The position numbers were made by a program, and so were the translations under genes. This document shows positions 1 to 9,037 of a stretch of DNA of 64,000 nucleotides, one piece after another; the stretch's first letter is position 1; each line of letters starts with the position of its first letter. The notes under the pieces were generated by a model that worked only from the letters and a program-made list of their open reading frames with translations, ran no database searches and was not told the DNA's origin. The DNA comes from Streptomyces actuosus (GTDB taxonomy: Bacteria; Actinomycetota; Actinomycetes; Streptomycetales; Streptomycetaceae), in the NCBI RefSeq assembly GCF_016921115.1, contig NZ_JAFFZS010000010.1:62001-126000 (forward strand), read 5' to 3'.

Positions 1-473
1 GCGGCCTGTCGGTGCCCTTCCTGAGCCAGGTCGAGAACGACCGGGCCCGGCCCAGCCGGAGCTCCCTGGAGAAAGTGGCCGACGCCCTGCGCACCACCGC
101 CGTCGAACTCCTCGCCGCCGCCGACCCCGCGTGCAGCGTCGACGTCGTCCGCGCCGAGCCCGGGGAGACCGGCCCCGAGCCGCGGGTGCGGTCGCTGGTG
201 CGCGGCCACCACCAGATGCACGCCCAGGAGTTCACCGGGGACCACGACGCCGGCCGGGAGTTCCAGTACCGCAACGACCAGTTGATGTACGTCGCCGAGG
301 GCGCCGTGGAGATCGAGGCCGAGGGGCGCGCCTACCGCCTGGGCCGCGGCGACAGCCTGTACCTGACCGGTGGGGTGCGCCACCGCTGGCGGGCCACCGT
401 GTCCGACACCCGGGTGGTCGTCGTCGCGGTGGCCGAGCACATCGAGGCGGTGCGGGACCGGTCGCGGCCGTGA
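1..473 (+). CDS. XRE-family regulator with C-terminal cupin domain (5' end missing)
   Basis: Partial gene; its start lies before the window. The visible N-terminus (GLSVPFLSQVENDRARPS, then SLEKVADALRTT) is the recognition-helix end of an XRE/Cro-type helix-turn-helix. The rest, from about residue 55, forms a cupin_2 barrel: YVAEGAVEIEAEGRAYRLG, then GDSLYLTGGVRHRW. HTH-plus-cupin proteins are ligand-responsive transcription factors, often of small amine or amino-acid catabolism. The ligand cannot be read from sequence. The next gene starts inside this stop codon (GTGA overlap), so the two are translationally coupled. Confidence 0.88.
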   Translation, partial: GLSVPFLSQVENDRARPSRSSLEKVADALRTTAVELLAAADPACSVDVVRAEPGETGPEPRVRSLVRGHHQMHAQEFTGDHDAGREFQYRNDQLMYVAEGAVEIEAEGRAYRLGRGDSLYLTGGVRHRWRATVSDTRVVVVAVAEHIEAVRDRSRP

Positions 474-1204
474 GGGTCGTCTCCCTGGTCCCGTCCCTGA
501 CCGAGACGGTGGCGGTCTCGGCGCCCGGGACCCTCGTCGGGGCCACCGACTGGTGCACCCACCCGGTCGGCCTCGACGTGGCGCGGATCGGCGGCACCAA
601 GAATCCGAGGACCGAGCAGATCCTCGCCCTCGCCCCCGACCTCGTCCTCGCCAACGAGGAGGAGAACCGCGCCCCCGACCTCGATGCCCTGCGCGCCGCG
701 GGTGCAGAGGTGCTCGTCACCGAGGTCCGCGACGTGCCGCAGGCCTTCCGGGAACTCGCCCGGGTCCTCGCGGCGTGCGGCGTGCGGGAACGGCCCCGCT
801 GGCTGGACGAGGCCGAGGAGGCCTGGGTGGCGCCGGACGGTCGGCGACCGGACTCCTGCGGACCGCGCAGGACGGCCGTGGTGCCGATCTGGCGCCGGCC
901 CTGGATGGTCCTGGGACGGGACACCTTCGCCGGTGACGTGCTCGCCCGGCTCGGCGTCGGCCACCTCCACGCCCGCCATGCCGACCGCTACCCCCGGGTC
1001 ACGCTGGAGGAGCTGCGCGCGGCGGCCCCGGACCTGGTCGTGCTGCCCGACGAGCCGTACCGCTTCACCGCCGACGACGGACCCGAGGCCTTCCCCGGGC
1101 TGCCCTGTGCCCTGGTCAGCGGGCGGCACCTGACGTGGTACGGACCGTCACTGGCCGCGGCGCCGCGGGTGCTGGGCGCGGCGCTGCGGGCAGCGCGCCG
1201 CTGA
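470..1204 (+). CDS. Helical-backbone metal receptor / cobalamin-binding-like protein
   Basis: 244 aa. The GTG start overlaps the previous stop (GTGA) and directly begins the conserved strand VRVVSLVPSLTE, the hallmark of BtuF/TroA-type helical-backbone receptors. Further family blocks are GATDWCTHP, GGTKNP, LAPDLVLANEEENR and TWYGPSL near the C-terminus. There is no signal peptide or lipobox, unlike ABC transporter binding proteins, so it is probably cytoplasmic. Its ligand (corrinoid or metal chelate) and role are unknown. Coupling to the XRE/cupin gene suggests a common function. Its last 89 bp overlap convergently with the 3' end of the minus-strand transporter gene. Confidence 0.75.
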   Translation: MRVVSLVPSLTETVAVSAPGTLVGATDWCTHPVGLDVARIGGTKNPRTEQILALAPDLVLANEEENRAPDLDALRAAGAEVLVTEVRDVPQAFRELARVLAACGVRERPRWLDEAEEAWVAPDGRRPDSCGPRRTAVVPIWRRPWMVLGRDTFAGDVLARLGVGHLHARHADRYPRVTLEELRAAAPDLVVLPDEPYRFTADDGPEAFPGLPCALVSGRHLTWYGPSLAAAPRVLGAALRAARR

Positions 1205-2246
1205 ACAGCCCGCGGACCGTACCGACGGCCGCCGCGGCCCACGCCGTCAGCAGGACGCCGTACAGGGCGATCGCGAGCGCGTCGAGGACGGCGAGCCCGG
1301 TGTGCCGGGCCAGCGACTCCGCGCCGGTGACGCAGGTGCCGACCGGGAAGGTGAACGCCCACCACGTCAGCGTGAACGGCATGCCGAGCCGCCGGGCCCG
1401 CAGCACGTGCGCGCCCGCGAGGCACAGCCACAGCAGCGCGAAGCCCATGACCGGCGCGCCGTACAGGACGGCGAAGGCGGAGAAGGCCGCGGCGCCGGCG
1501 CCCGGGACGAGACCGCGGGCGGTGTCCGCGAAATGGCCGACGGCGGTGGTGGACTGCCCCAGCGGACCGAGCACCAGGAACAGCGTGGGGGTCAGCGCGA
1601 GCGGCAGCGGTCCGCCGGTGAGCAGCCTGGCGAAGACGAGCGGCAGCATCAGCAGGGTCGCCAGCAGGCTCAGCCCGAACAGGGCGACGCAGCCCAGCAG
1701 CAGGGTCTCGCGGGGCTGGCCGGGCGGGAGGTGGGGGACCAGCAGCGGGCCGAGCGCCGCGGACACCATCGGGGCGACGAGCGGGAGCAGCCACACCGGG
1801 GAGGCCTGGTCGGCCCGGACGCGGTGGTGCACGGCCATCAGGTACGGCACCGCGACCGCGGACGCCAGCCCCACCGCCGTCCCCGCGGTGAACAGCACGG
1901 CGTCGACCGCGACCGCCGCCGGGGTGCCGATCCAGTCGCGGCCCACGGTCACGGTGCCGCCGCCGACCGCCAGCAGCGCCATGGCCAGGCAGCCGTAGAA
2001 GGGGGCGGTGGCCGGGTCGAGGAGGTGCGCGCGGGCCTGGTCGCGGTGGTGCCGCCAGTGCAGGGCGCGGGCGGCCAGGAGGGTCACCAGCATCAGCAGC
2101 GACAGGGCCCAGACGGCCACGCAGACCGGACGCAGCCCGGGAAGCGGGCCCGGCAGCGGGAGGGCGGCGCCGGCGGTGGCCAGCACGGCGGTGCCCATGA
2201 CGGATGCGTACCAGTTGGGGCCCAGGTGGCGGACGGCGGTGATCAT
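1116..2246 (-). CDS. TDT family transporter (TehA/Mae1/Ssu1 type)
   Basis: 376 aa integral membrane protein with about ten hydrophobic helices. It begins MITAVRHLGPNWYASVMGTAVLATAG, and the GPNWYASVMGT block is typical of the tellurite-resistance/dicarboxylate transporter (TDT) family. FTLTWWAFTFPVGTC near the C-terminus is a second family signature. Members export sulfite, malate or other anions, so the substrate here is inferred only as a small organic or inorganic anion. The ATG is preceded by GGGAGG and GAGG. It is divergent from a LysR gene 70 bp away, which probably controls it. The C-terminal tail is Ala/Pro/Arg-rich and its gene overlaps the convergent neighbour by 89 bp. Confidence 0.85.
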   Translation of the reverse strand: MITAVRHLGPNWYASVMGTAVLATAGAALPLPGPLPGLRPVCVAVWALSLLMLVTLLAARALHWRHHRDQARAHLLDPATAPFYGCLAMALLAVGGGTVTVGRDWIGTPAAVAVDAVLFTAGTAVGLASAVAVPYLMAVHHRVRADQASPVWLLPLVAPMVSAALGPLLVPHLPPGQPRETLLLGCVALFGLSLLATLLMLPLVFARLLTGGPLPLALTPTLFLVLGPLGQSTTAVGHFADTARGLVPGAGAAAFSAFAVLYGAPVMGFALLWLCLAGAHVLRARRLGMPFTLTWWAFTFPVGTCVTGAESLARHTGLAVLDALAIALYGVLLTAWAAAAVGTVRGLFSGALPAAPRPAPAAPRPVTVRTTSGAAR

Positions 2247-2302
2247 GTCCTCAGCCTCCCGCCGGGTCCCGGGGCCCGCCAGGGAGCATGCCTCTATGAG
2301 GA

Positions 2303-2319
2303 CATAAACTGGCCTTATG
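2303..2319. promoter_or_regulatory. Candidate LysR operator between transporter and LysR genes
   Basis: Perfect inverted repeat CATAA-N7-TTATG in the 70-bp divergent intergenic region. The right arm contains the ATG of the LysR gene. A second small dyad, CCTC-TAT-GAGG, lies just upstream at 2291-2301. LysR regulators typically bind dyads (T-N11-A type) between themselves and a divergent target. Overlap with the start codon would fit autorepression. Inference from position and symmetry only. Confidence 0.5.
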
Positions 2320-3330
2320 GGCAGCGCGAGCAGAGGTGGCGGGAGCGAGGACTCCGCGCCCGGCGGGTCATTGGCCCACCGGGTGCCCGACCTGGGAGCC
2401 CTGGAACTGCTGCTGGCCGTGGCCCGGCTCGGCAGCCTCGGCGCCGCCGCCCGCGAGGTCGGCATCACACAACCCGCGGCCAGCAGCCGCGTCCGCTCGA
2501 TGGAACGCCAGCTGGGCGTCGCGCTGGTGGACCGCTCCCCGCGCGGCTCGCGGCTGACCGACGCCGGGGCGCTGGTGACCGACTGGGCGCGGCGGGTCGT
2601 GGAGGCCGCGGAGGCCTTCGACGCCGGCGCGCAGGCGCTGCGGGACCGCCGCGACTCGCGGCTGCGGGTCGCCGCCAGCATGACCATCGCCGAGTACCTC
2701 CTGCCGGGGTGGCTGCTCGCACTGCGCGCCGAGCGGCCCGACACGGCGGTCTCGCTGCTCGCCGGGAACTCCGCCGCGGTCGCGGAGCGGCTGCTGGCCG
2801 ACGAGGCGGACCTGGGATTCGTGGAGGGGCTCACCGTGCCGGCCGGGCTGGACTCGGCGGTCATCGCCCACGACCGGCTGATCGTGGTCGCGGCGCCGGG
2901 ACACGCCTGGGCGAAGCGCCGCAGGCCGGTGGGTATGGCGGAGCTGGCCGCGACGCCGCTGATCCTGCGGGAGACGGGCTCGGGAACGCGTCAGGTCCTC
3001 GACGCCGCGCTGGGCGGGGCGGGGCTGGGTCCGGCACGGCCGCTGATCGAGCTGTCCTCGACGACGGCGGTGAAGGCGGCGGCGGAGAGCGGCGCGGGTC
3101 CGGCGGTGCTCAGCGAACTGGCCGTCGGGGAGGAACTGGGGGTGCGCCGACTGGTCAGCGTGCCGCTGGACGGAGTCGTCCTGCGGCGGGAGCTGCGGGC
3201 CGTGTGGCCGACGGGGCAGCGGCCGGCCGGGCCGGCGCGGGAGCTGCTGTCCCTGACCCGGGTCCGCCCCCCGGCCCATCGTGCGCCCCGCGGGGCATCG
3301 CCCACCCGTCCACCGGGCCCGGCGGGCTGA
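2317..3330 (+). CDS. LysR family transcriptional regulator
   Basis: 337 aa. The N-terminal winged HTH (about residues 27-85) has the family pattern LELLLAVARLGSLGAAAREV, GITQPAASSRVRSMERQLG, LVDRSPRGSRLTDAG. The remainder is a LysR substrate-binding domain (about 110-315) with MTIAEYLLPGWL at the hinge-proximal strand. The C-terminal about 20 residues are Pro/Ala/Arg-rich and probably disordered. Divergent from the TDT transporter gene, which is its likely target; TDT/LysR pairs recur in actinobacteria. Effector unknown. The ATG sits in the right arm of an inverted repeat and no clear ribosome binding site precedes it. Confidence 0.9.
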   Translation: MGSASRGGGSEDSAPGGSLAHRVPDLGALELLLAVARLGSLGAAAREVGITQPAASSRVRSMERQLGVALVDRSPRGSRLTDAGALVTDWARRVVEAAEAFDAGAQALRDRRDSRLRVAASMTIAEYLLPGWLLALRAERPDTAVSLLAGNSAAVAERLLADEADLGFVEGLTVPAGLDSAVIAHDRLIVVAAPGHAWAKRRRPVGMAELAATPLILRETGSGTRQVLDAALGGAGLGPARPLIELSSTTAVKAAAESGAGPAVLSELAVGEELGVRRLVSVPLDGVVLRRELRAVWPTGQRPAGPARELLSLTRVRPPAHRAPRGASPTRPPGPAG

Positions 3331-3486
3331 GACGGCCGGCCGGTGGGTGTCCGGGCCGCGGCCCGCAGCCCGTGCGAGGGCCCGCCGCACGCGCCCCGCC
3401 GGTGAGGCCCCCTTCCTTCCCGTCCGGACCCGTCCGGCCCGCTCGGGCCCCGTCGTGCGGCCTGGGATCGGCCGCTCCCGGACCCG

Positions 3487-4182
3487 TCAGGTTCCGCTGC
3501 CGGCCGCGGTCACCAGCGCCCGCATCACCCGCAGGTCCTCTCCCATCTCCGGGTGCCACTGGACCCCCAGGACCCAGCCCTGCCCGGGCGGGAGCTCGAT
3601 CGCCTCGACGGTTCCGTCCGCCGCGTGAGCCGAGGGGAGCAGACCGGTGCCCAGGCGGTCCGTCGACTGGTGGTGGACGGTGGGGACCGCGGTCTCCTCG
3701 GGGACCAGCGCGGCATAGCGCGTGCCGGGGACCGGCCGGACCGCGTGGCGGCCGAAGACGCCGGGTGCCACGGCGTGGCCGGCGATGTGCTGGGTGAGGG
3801 TGCCGCCGAGCGCGACGTTGAGGAGCTGCATGCCACGGCAGATGCCCAGCAGCGGGGTGCGGGCGGCGAGGGCAGCCCTGATCAGCGCCAGTTCCCAGGC
3901 GTCCCGGGCCGGGGCGGGCGGACCCGTGCGCGGGTCGCGTTCGGCGCCGTAGCAGGCGGGATCGACGTCGGGCCCGCCGGCGATCACCACGCCGTCCAGG
4001 CGGGCCACGGTCCCCGCCGCCCACACCGGATCGTCCGGCGGCAGCATCGCGGCCAGCCCGCCCGCGCACTGCACCAGCCGCGGATACCCGGCCGGCAGCA
4101 GCGCCGCCTCCAGCTCCCACGTCCCCCAGCGCGCCCGCGGCTCCAGGTACGTGCTCACCCCGATCAACGGCCTGTCGGCCAT
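3487..4182 (-). CDS. Class-I glutamine amidotransferase, gamma-glutamyl hydrolase type (PuuD-like)
   Basis: 231 aa. Begins MADRPLIGVSTYLEP. The peptidase C26 signature is clear: GGPDVDPACYG, the nucleophile elbow LLGICRGMQLLNVALGG (Cys in GICRG), and the His/Glu pair in LGVQWHPEMGE. This family hydrolyses gamma-glutamylated amines such as gamma-glutamyl-GABA in the Puu pathway. It is beside a GntR regulator and a glnA4-like gene, so its likely substrate is the oxidised gamma-glutamyl product of that module. The ATG has GGGAGG 4 bases upstream. A CAATGG-type motif in its 5' region also occurs in front of the glnA4-like gene. Confidence 0.85.
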   Translation of the reverse strand: MADRPLIGVSTYLEPRARWGTWELEAALLPAGYPRLVQCAGGLAAMLPPDDPVWAAGTVARLDGVVIAGGPDVDPACYGAERDPRTGPPAPARDAWELALIRAALAARTPLLGICRGMQLLNVALGGTLTQHIAGHAVAPGVFGRHAVRPVPGTRYAALVPEETAVPTVHHQSTDRLGTGLLPSAHAADGTVEAIELPPGQGWVLGVQWHPEMGEDLRVMRALVTAAGSGT

Positions 4183-4561
4183 GCGCCCTCCCGGCACCTC
4201 GCTGCTCCGGCGCCCTGTGCCCGAACACCCCAATGGAACACGGCCAGACCTTTGCGCCGGTTCGGGCACGCGGTCGTGGTGCGCGGCGCGCACGGCGGCC
4301 GGTGCCGTGCGCGCCCGTCCGCACCTGCCGCGCCGGGCTCGCGGTGCCCCGGCAGGCGCGCCCGGCGCCGGCCGCCGGTGGGTCCCGGGCGCGGCACCGG
4401 GGTCCTGCCGGTGGCTCCCCGCGGCGCCGCGCCGCCCGGCATACACCGTCCCCACAGCGTGTCTGCGGGACACGGCGGGGGAGGCGGCTCGGCCGCACGG
4501 CCCCGTGCCCCGCGGGCCGGCATCGCGCTCCGGACGCCGCCCGGTGCCCCGCGGGGATCCA
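4183..4561. other. 379-bp non-coding stretch between amidotransferase and GntR genes
   Basis: No convincing gene; reading frames here are Pro/Arg/Ala-rich shadows. It should hold the promoter of the minus-strand amidotransferase gene. The motif CAATGG-AACA-CGG at 4231-4243 matches CAATGG-TCCC-CGG at 5358-5370 in front of the glnA4-like operon, a possible shared regulator site. Confidence 0.5.
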
Positions 4562-5335
4562 TCAGCGGTCCCCCGGCTCGGCCAGGAACCCCCGCAGCAG
4601 CGCCGCGGTCCCCGCGCAGTGCTCCCGCATCGCCGCCCGCGCCGCCTCCGCGTCCCCGTCCAGCACCGCTTCGACCACCGCGGTGTGCTGACGCTGGGAG
4701 TGCTCCAGGTTGCGGACGAGGAGCGGGATGCAGTCCAGGAGGTCGTTCACCGTGGCCCTGACCGCCGCGTACCGGGCCGTCAGGGAGGGGGAGCCGCTCA
4801 GCTCGGCCAGGGTCAGGTGCAGCAGGGTGTCGCGGCGGCGGTAGTCGGACGGCGGGGCGTCGCGGGTGCCGTCCAGGGCCCGGTGCAGACGGGCCGCCCC
4901 GTCCCGCGCGAGCCCGTTCGCCGCGCACAGCTCCGCCGCGCCCACCTCCAGGACCTCACGGAAGCGCAGGACGTCCTCGATGTCGACGCCGGCGATCCTG
5001 CGGCGCAGCTCCGCCTCGCCCGCCGCTCTCTCGCGCGGCAGTACGAACGTTCCGCCGTACCGGCCGCGCCGGGACTCCACCAGACCCTGTTCCTGGAGAA
5101 CCCTCAGCACCTCCCGCAGCGTCACCCGGCTGACACCGAGCCGGTCGGCGAGCTGCCGCTCGGCCGGCAGCCGCTCGCCCGCGGGCACCAGACCCAGGCG
5201 CACCACCTGCAGGATCTGCTCCAGCGCCTCCTCGAAGCCGTTGCCCGCCCGCACCGGTCGCAGCACCGGTGCGAGGCGGTCCGCCACGCCACCGGCGCCG
5301 GCGTCCGCAGCCGCGCCGACCGCATTGTCCGGCAT
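4562..5335 (-). CDS. GntR/FadR-family regulator of the amine-utilisation module
   Basis: 257 aa. Winged HTH near residues 28-95: VRLGLVPAGERLPAERQLADR, LGVSRVTLREVLRVLQEQGLVESRRGRYGGTFV. The C-terminal all-helical FCD ligand domain (about 115-250) carries RFREVLEVGAAELCAANG and HLTLAELSGSPSL, the family's metal/ligand-binding region. The start chosen is the ATG with GGAAGGAGG about 9 bases upstream; a TTG seven codons earlier lacks this. It is divergent from the glnA4-like operon and co-oriented with the amidotransferase gene. From memory, the S. coelicolor homologue at this position is tied to poly- and monoamine control. The effector is inferred to be an amine or its glutamyl derivative. 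Confidence 0.88.
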   Translation of the reverse strand: MPDNAVGAAADAGAGGVADRLAPVLRPVRAGNGFEEALEQILQVVRLGLVPAGERLPAERQLADRLGVSRVTLREVLRVLQEQGLVESRRGRYGGTFVLPRERAAGEAELRRRIAGVDIEDVLRFREVLEVGAAELCAANGLARDGAARLHRALDGTRDAPPSDYRRRDTLLHLTLAELSGSPSLTARYAAVRATVNDLLDCIPLLVRNLEHSQRQHTAVVEAVLDGDAEAARAAMREHCAGTAALLRGFLAEPGDR

Positions 5336-5431
5336 ACCGCCGCGCCTCCTTCCCAAGCAATGGTCCCCGGCAATACCTTATGGCTTCCGGACCTGCCGAG
5401 AAGCGCACCGACGCCCCCAGGAGGCCCTCCC

Positions 5432-6802
5432 GTGGCAGACCGCACCGCCCCGCTCGGCGTCGAGGAACTGCACGCCCTCGTCGCGAGCGGCGACCTCGAC
5501 ACCGTCGTCCTGGCCTTCCCCGACATGCAGGGCCGCCTCCAGGGCAAGCGGTTCGCCGCCCGCTTCTTCCTGGACGAGGTCCTCCACCACGGCACCGAGG
5601 GCTGCAACTACCTCCTCGCCGTGGACGCCGACATGAACACCGTCGACGGGTACGCCATGTCGTCCTGGGACCGGGGGTACGGGGACTTCGTCCTGCGTCC
5701 CGACCCGGCCACCCTGCGCCGCGTCCCCTGGAACCCGGGAACGGCCCTGATGATCGCCGACCTCGCCTGGGACGACGGTTCGCCCGTCACCGCCGCGCCC
5801 CGGCAGATCCTGCGCCGCCAGCTGGAACGCCTCGCCTCACACGGGCTGACCGCGCAGGTCGGCACCGAGCTGGAGTTCATCGTCTTCAGGGACACCTACG
5901 AGCAGGCCTGGGACACCGGCTACCGCGGGCTGACGCCGGTCAACCAGTACAACGTCGACTACTCCATCCTCGGCACCGGACGCGTCGAACCCCTCCTGCG
6001 GCGGCTGCGCAACGAGATGGCCGGCGCCGGACTCACCGTCGAGTCGGCCAAGGGCGAGTGCAACCCGGGGCAGCACGAGATCGCCTTCCGCTACGCCGAG
6101 GCCCTCGTCACCTGCGACCAGCACGCCGTCTACAAGACGGGGGCCAAGGAGATCGCCGCCCAGGAGGGCGTCTCGCTCACCTTCATGGCCAAGTACAACG
6201 AGCGCGAGGGCAACTCCTGCCACATCCACCTCTCACTGGCCGACGCCGAGGGCAACAACGCCATGGCGAGGGGCGGGGAGGACCCCGGCGGCATGTCCGA
6301 GCTGATGCGGCACTTCCTCGCCGGGCAACTGGTCGCGCTGCGTGACTTCTCGCTGCTGTACGCCCCCGGCATCAACTCCTACAAGCGGTTCCAGCGCGGC
6401 TCGTTCGCCCCGACCGCCGTCGCCTGGGGGTACGACAACCGCACCTGCGCCCTCCGCGTCGTCGGCCACGGCCGCTCCCTGCGCTTCGAGAACCGGGTGC
6501 CCGGCGGCGACGTCAACCCGCACCTCGCCGTCGCCGGCATGGTGGCGGCGGGCCTGCACGGCATCGAGCAGAAGCTGGAGCTGCCCGAGCCCTGCGCCGG
6601 CAACGCCTACGCCGCCGACTTCGCGCACGTCCCGACGACCCTGCGGGAGGCCGCCGAGCTGTGGGAGACCAGCCCCCTGGCGAAGGCCGCCTTCGGCGAC
6701 GAGGCCGTCGGGCACTACCGCAACATGGCGCGGGTCGAGTTGGACGCCTTCGACGCCGCGGTCACCGACTGGGAGCTGCGCCGCTCCTTCGAACGCCTGT
6801 GA
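5432..6802 (+). CDS. glnA4: Glutamine synthetase-like gamma-glutamylamide synthetase (GlnA4 type)
   Basis: 456 aa, type-I glutamine synthetase fold. The beta-grasp domain is at about 1-110 ([17 protein letters not shown]), followed by the catalytic barrel. Metal and substrate blocks visible are [30 protein letters not shown] and [14 protein letters not shown]. The adenylylation loop of true GlnA is not seen. GS-like enzymes of this branch ligate glutamate to amines with ATP; the syntenic S. coelicolor GlnA4 is known as a gamma-glutamylethanolamide synthetase. The following dehydrogenases fit oxidation of that product. The GTG is preceded by AGGAGG at 8 bases. First gene of a three-gene operon with GTGA overlaps. 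Confidence 0.88.
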   Translation: MADRTAPLGVEELHALVASGDLDTVVLAFPDMQGRLQGKRFAARFFLDEVLHHGTEGCNYLLAVDADMNTVDGYAMSSWDRGYGDFVLRPDPATLRRVPWNPGTALMIADLAWDDGSPVTAAPRQILRRQLERLASHGLTAQVGTELEFIVFRDTYEQAWDTGYRGLTPVNQYNVDYSILGTGRVEPLLRRLRNEMAGAGLTVESAKGECNPGQHEIAFRYAEALVTCDQHAVYKTGAKEIAAQEGVSLTFMAKYNEREGNSCHIHLSLADAEGNNAMARGGEDPGGMSELMRHFLAGQLVALRDFSLLYAPGINSYKRFQRGSFAPTAVAWGYDNRTCALRVVGHGRSLRFENRVPGGDVNPHLAVAGMVAAGLHGIEQKLELPEPCAGNAYAADFAHVPTTLREAAELWETSPLAKAAFGDEAVGHYRNMARVELDAFDAAVTDWELRRSFERL

Positions 6803-8223
6803 GGCCCCCCTTGCCCGAGACGTCCGCCGAGCGTTCCGCCACCCCCGGCCCCGATGCCGGGCTCCGGGTGCTGAACCCCGCGACCGAGGAGGTCGTCGCC
6901 ACCGTCCCCGCCGCCACCGCGGCCGACGCGGACGCGGCCGTCGCCCGGGCCGTCCGGGCGCAGGCCAGTTGGGCTGCCCTGCCGCCCGGCGACCGGGCCC
7001 GCCTGCTGCGCCGGTTCGCCGTCACCGTCGACGGCCATCTGGAGGAGCTGGCGCGGCTGGAGGTGCGCGAGGCCGGGCACACCATCGGCAACGCCCGCTG
7101 GGAGGCGGGCAACGTCCGCGACCTGCTCGACTACGCGGCCGGGGGAGTGGAGCGGCTGACCGGCCGTCAGATCCCGGTGCCCGGCGGACTCGACGTCACC
7201 GTGCTGGAACCGCTCGGCGTCGTCGGCGTCATCGCGCCGTGGAACTTCCCCCTGCCCATCGCGGCGTGGGGAACGGCCCCCGCGCTGGCCGCCGGGAACG
7301 CGGTCGTCCTCAAGCCGGCCGAGACGACCCCGCTCACCGCCCTGCGGCTGGCCGAGCTCGCGTTGACCGCAGGCCTGCCCGAGGGGCTGTTCCAGGTGCT
7401 GCCGGGACGCGGTCCGGTCGCGGGGGACGCGCTCGTCGAGCACCCGGACGTCGCGAAGATCGTGTTCACCGGGTCCACGGCCGTGGGCCGGCAGGTGCTG
7501 GCGAAGGGGGCTGCCCGCCTCAAGCGCGTGACGCTGGAACTCGGCGGCAAGAGCCCCAGCATCGTCTTCGCCGACGCCGACCTGGAGGCCGCCGCGGCCG
7601 CCGCCCCCATGTCCTTCCTGGACAACGCCGGCCAGGACTGCTGCGCCCGCACCCGCATCCTCGTCCATGCCTCCGTCCACGACCGCTTCCTCGACCTGCT
7701 CGCCCCGGCCGTCGAGTCGGTCGTCGTCGGCGACCCGGCCGACGAGAGCACCGAGATGGGGCCGCTGATCTCCCGGTCCCAGCTGGACCGCGTCCGCTCC
7801 TACGTCGACCCGCAGGCTCCCGGTATCCGTGGCAAGGCGCCCGAGGGCCCCGGCTTCTGGTTCGCGCCCACCGTCCTCACCGACGTGGACCCGCGGGCCC
7901 GGGTCGCCGTCGAGGAGGTCTTCGGTCCGGTCGCCGTCGTCCTGCCCTTCGAGGACGAGGCCGAGGCGGTCCGCCTCGCCAACGACACCGACTACGGCCT
8001 GTCCGGATCGATCTGGACGCGCGACGTGGGCCGCGCCCTGCGCGTCTCGCAGGCTGTGCGCGCCGGGAACCTGTCCGTCAACTCCCACTCCAGCGTCCGC
8101 TACTGGACCCCGTTCGGCGGCTTCAAGCAGTCCGGCATCGGCCGTGAGCTCGGCCCGGACGCCCTGACCGCCTTCACCGAGCCCAAGAACGTCTTCATCA
8201 GCACGGAGGGTCCCGCACAGTGA
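6799..8223 (+). CDS. NAD(P)-dependent aldehyde dehydrogenase (PuuC-like)
   Basis: 474 aa ALDH superfamily enzyme. The GTG overlaps the glnA4-like stop (GTGA); a TTG at 6811 is an alternative. Key blocks are the cofactor strand [31 protein letters not shown], the general base Glu247 in LELGGKSP, and the nucleophile Cys281 in NAGQDCC, then [13 protein letters not shown] and the C-terminal PFGGFKQSG. Operon context suggests oxidation of a gamma-glutamyl aminoaldehyde to the acid. In this module the alcohol of ethanolamide would first need oxidising, a job the downstream SDR could do. Length is normal for the family. Confidence 0.9.
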   Translation: MRPPLPETSAERSATPGPDAGLRVLNPATEEVVATVPAATAADADAAVARAVRAQASWAALPPGDRARLLRRFAVTVDGHLEELARLEVREAGHTIGNARWEAGNVRDLLDYAAGGVERLTGRQIPVPGGLDVTVLEPLGVVGVIAPWNFPLPIAAWGTAPALAAGNAVVLKPAETTPLTALRLAELALTAGLPEGLFQVLPGRGPVAGDALVEHPDVAKIVFTGSTAVGRQVLAKGAARLKRVTLELGGKSPSIVFADADLEAAAAAAPMSFLDNAGQDCCARTRILVHASVHDRFLDLLAPAVESVVVGDPADESTEMGPLISRSQLDRVRSYVDPQAPGIRGKAPEGPGFWFAPTVLTDVDPRARVAVEEVFGPVAVVLPFEDEAEAVRLANDTDYGLSGSIWTRDVGRALRVSQAVRAGNLSVNSHSSVRYWTPFGGFKQSGIGRELGPDALTAFTEPKNVFISTEGPAQ

Positions 8224-9002
8224 CCGAAGAGACTGTCTGCCGCCGCCTGCTCGGCCGCACCGCCGTCGTCACCGGAGCCGGCAGCGGCATCGGACTGGCC
8301 ACCGCCCGCCGGCTCGCCGCCGAGGGGGCGCACGTGGTCTGCGCCGACATCGACGAGGCCCGCGGCAAGGCGGCCGCCGAGGAGACCGGCGGGCTCTTCG
8401 CCAAGGTCGACGTCACCGACCCCGAGCAGGTCGAGGCCCTGTTCCGGGCGGCCCACGACACCTACGGCAGCGTCGACGTCGCCTTCAACAACGCCGGTAT
8501 CTCGCCCCCCGACGACGACTCCATCCTGGAGACGGGCCTGGAGGCCTGGAAACGCGTCCAGGAGGTCAACCTCACCTCCGTCTACCTGTGCTGCAAGGCG
8601 GCGATCCCCTACATGCGGCGCCAGGGCAAGGGTTCCATCATCAACACCGCCTCGTTCGTGGCCCGGATGGGCGCTGCGACCTCGCAGATCTCCTACACCG
8701 CTTCCAAAGGCGGCGTCCTCGCCCTGTCCCGCGAACTGGGTGTGCAGTTCGCCCGCGAGGGGATCCGCGTCAACGCCCTGTGCCCGGGGCCGGTCAACAC
8801 CCCGCTTCTGCAGGAGCTGTTCGCCAAGGATCCGGAGCGCGCGGCCCGCCGCCTGGTACACATCCCGCTCGGCCGGTTCGCCGAGGCCGAGGAGATCGCC
8901 GCCGCGGTCGCCTTCCTCGCCAGCGACGACTCATCCTTCGTCAACGCCACCGACTTCCTCGTGGACGGAGGCATCTCGGGGGCCTACGTCACCCCGTTGT
9001 AG
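8220..9002 (+). CDS. Short-chain dehydrogenase/reductase (3-oxoacyl-ACP reductase-like)
   Basis: 260 aa classical SDR. The Rossmann motif TGAGSGIG lies near residues 18-25, NNAG in the fourth strand, catalytic Ser in NTASF, and YxxxK in YTASKGG. The C-terminal block is [12 protein letters not shown]. It starts with GTG overlapping the ALDH stop (GTGA), so it is translationally coupled in the glnA4-like operon. It is likely the alcohol dehydrogenase step that turns gamma-glutamylethanolamide to its aldehyde; that substrate is inference from context, since SDR sequence alone does not show it. A strong terminator starts inside the stop codon. Confidence 0.88.
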   Translation: MTEETVCRRLLGRTAVVTGAGSGIGLATARRLAAEGAHVVCADIDEARGKAAAEETGGLFAKVDVTDPEQVEALFRAAHDTYGSVDVAFNNAGISPPDDDSILETGLEAWKRVQEVNLTSVYLCCKAAIPYMRRQGKGSIINTASFVARMGAATSQISYTASKGGVLALSRELGVQFAREGIRVNALCPGPVNTPLLQELFAKDPERAARRLVHIPLGRFAEAEEIAAAVAFLASDDSSFVNATDFLVDGGISGAYVTPL

Positions 9003-9037
9003 GGCACGCCCGGCAGCCTCCGCGCCGGGCGTGCCCT
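9001..9037 (+). terminator. Intrinsic-type terminator of the glnA4 operon
   Basis: Perfect 14-bp stem AGGGCACGCCCGGC / GCCGGGCGTGCCCT around a 9-base loop, beginning in the TAG stop of the SDR gene. It lacks a U-tract, as is common in Streptomyces. The region from here to 9289 (about 250 bp) shows no gene. Confidence 0.8.
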
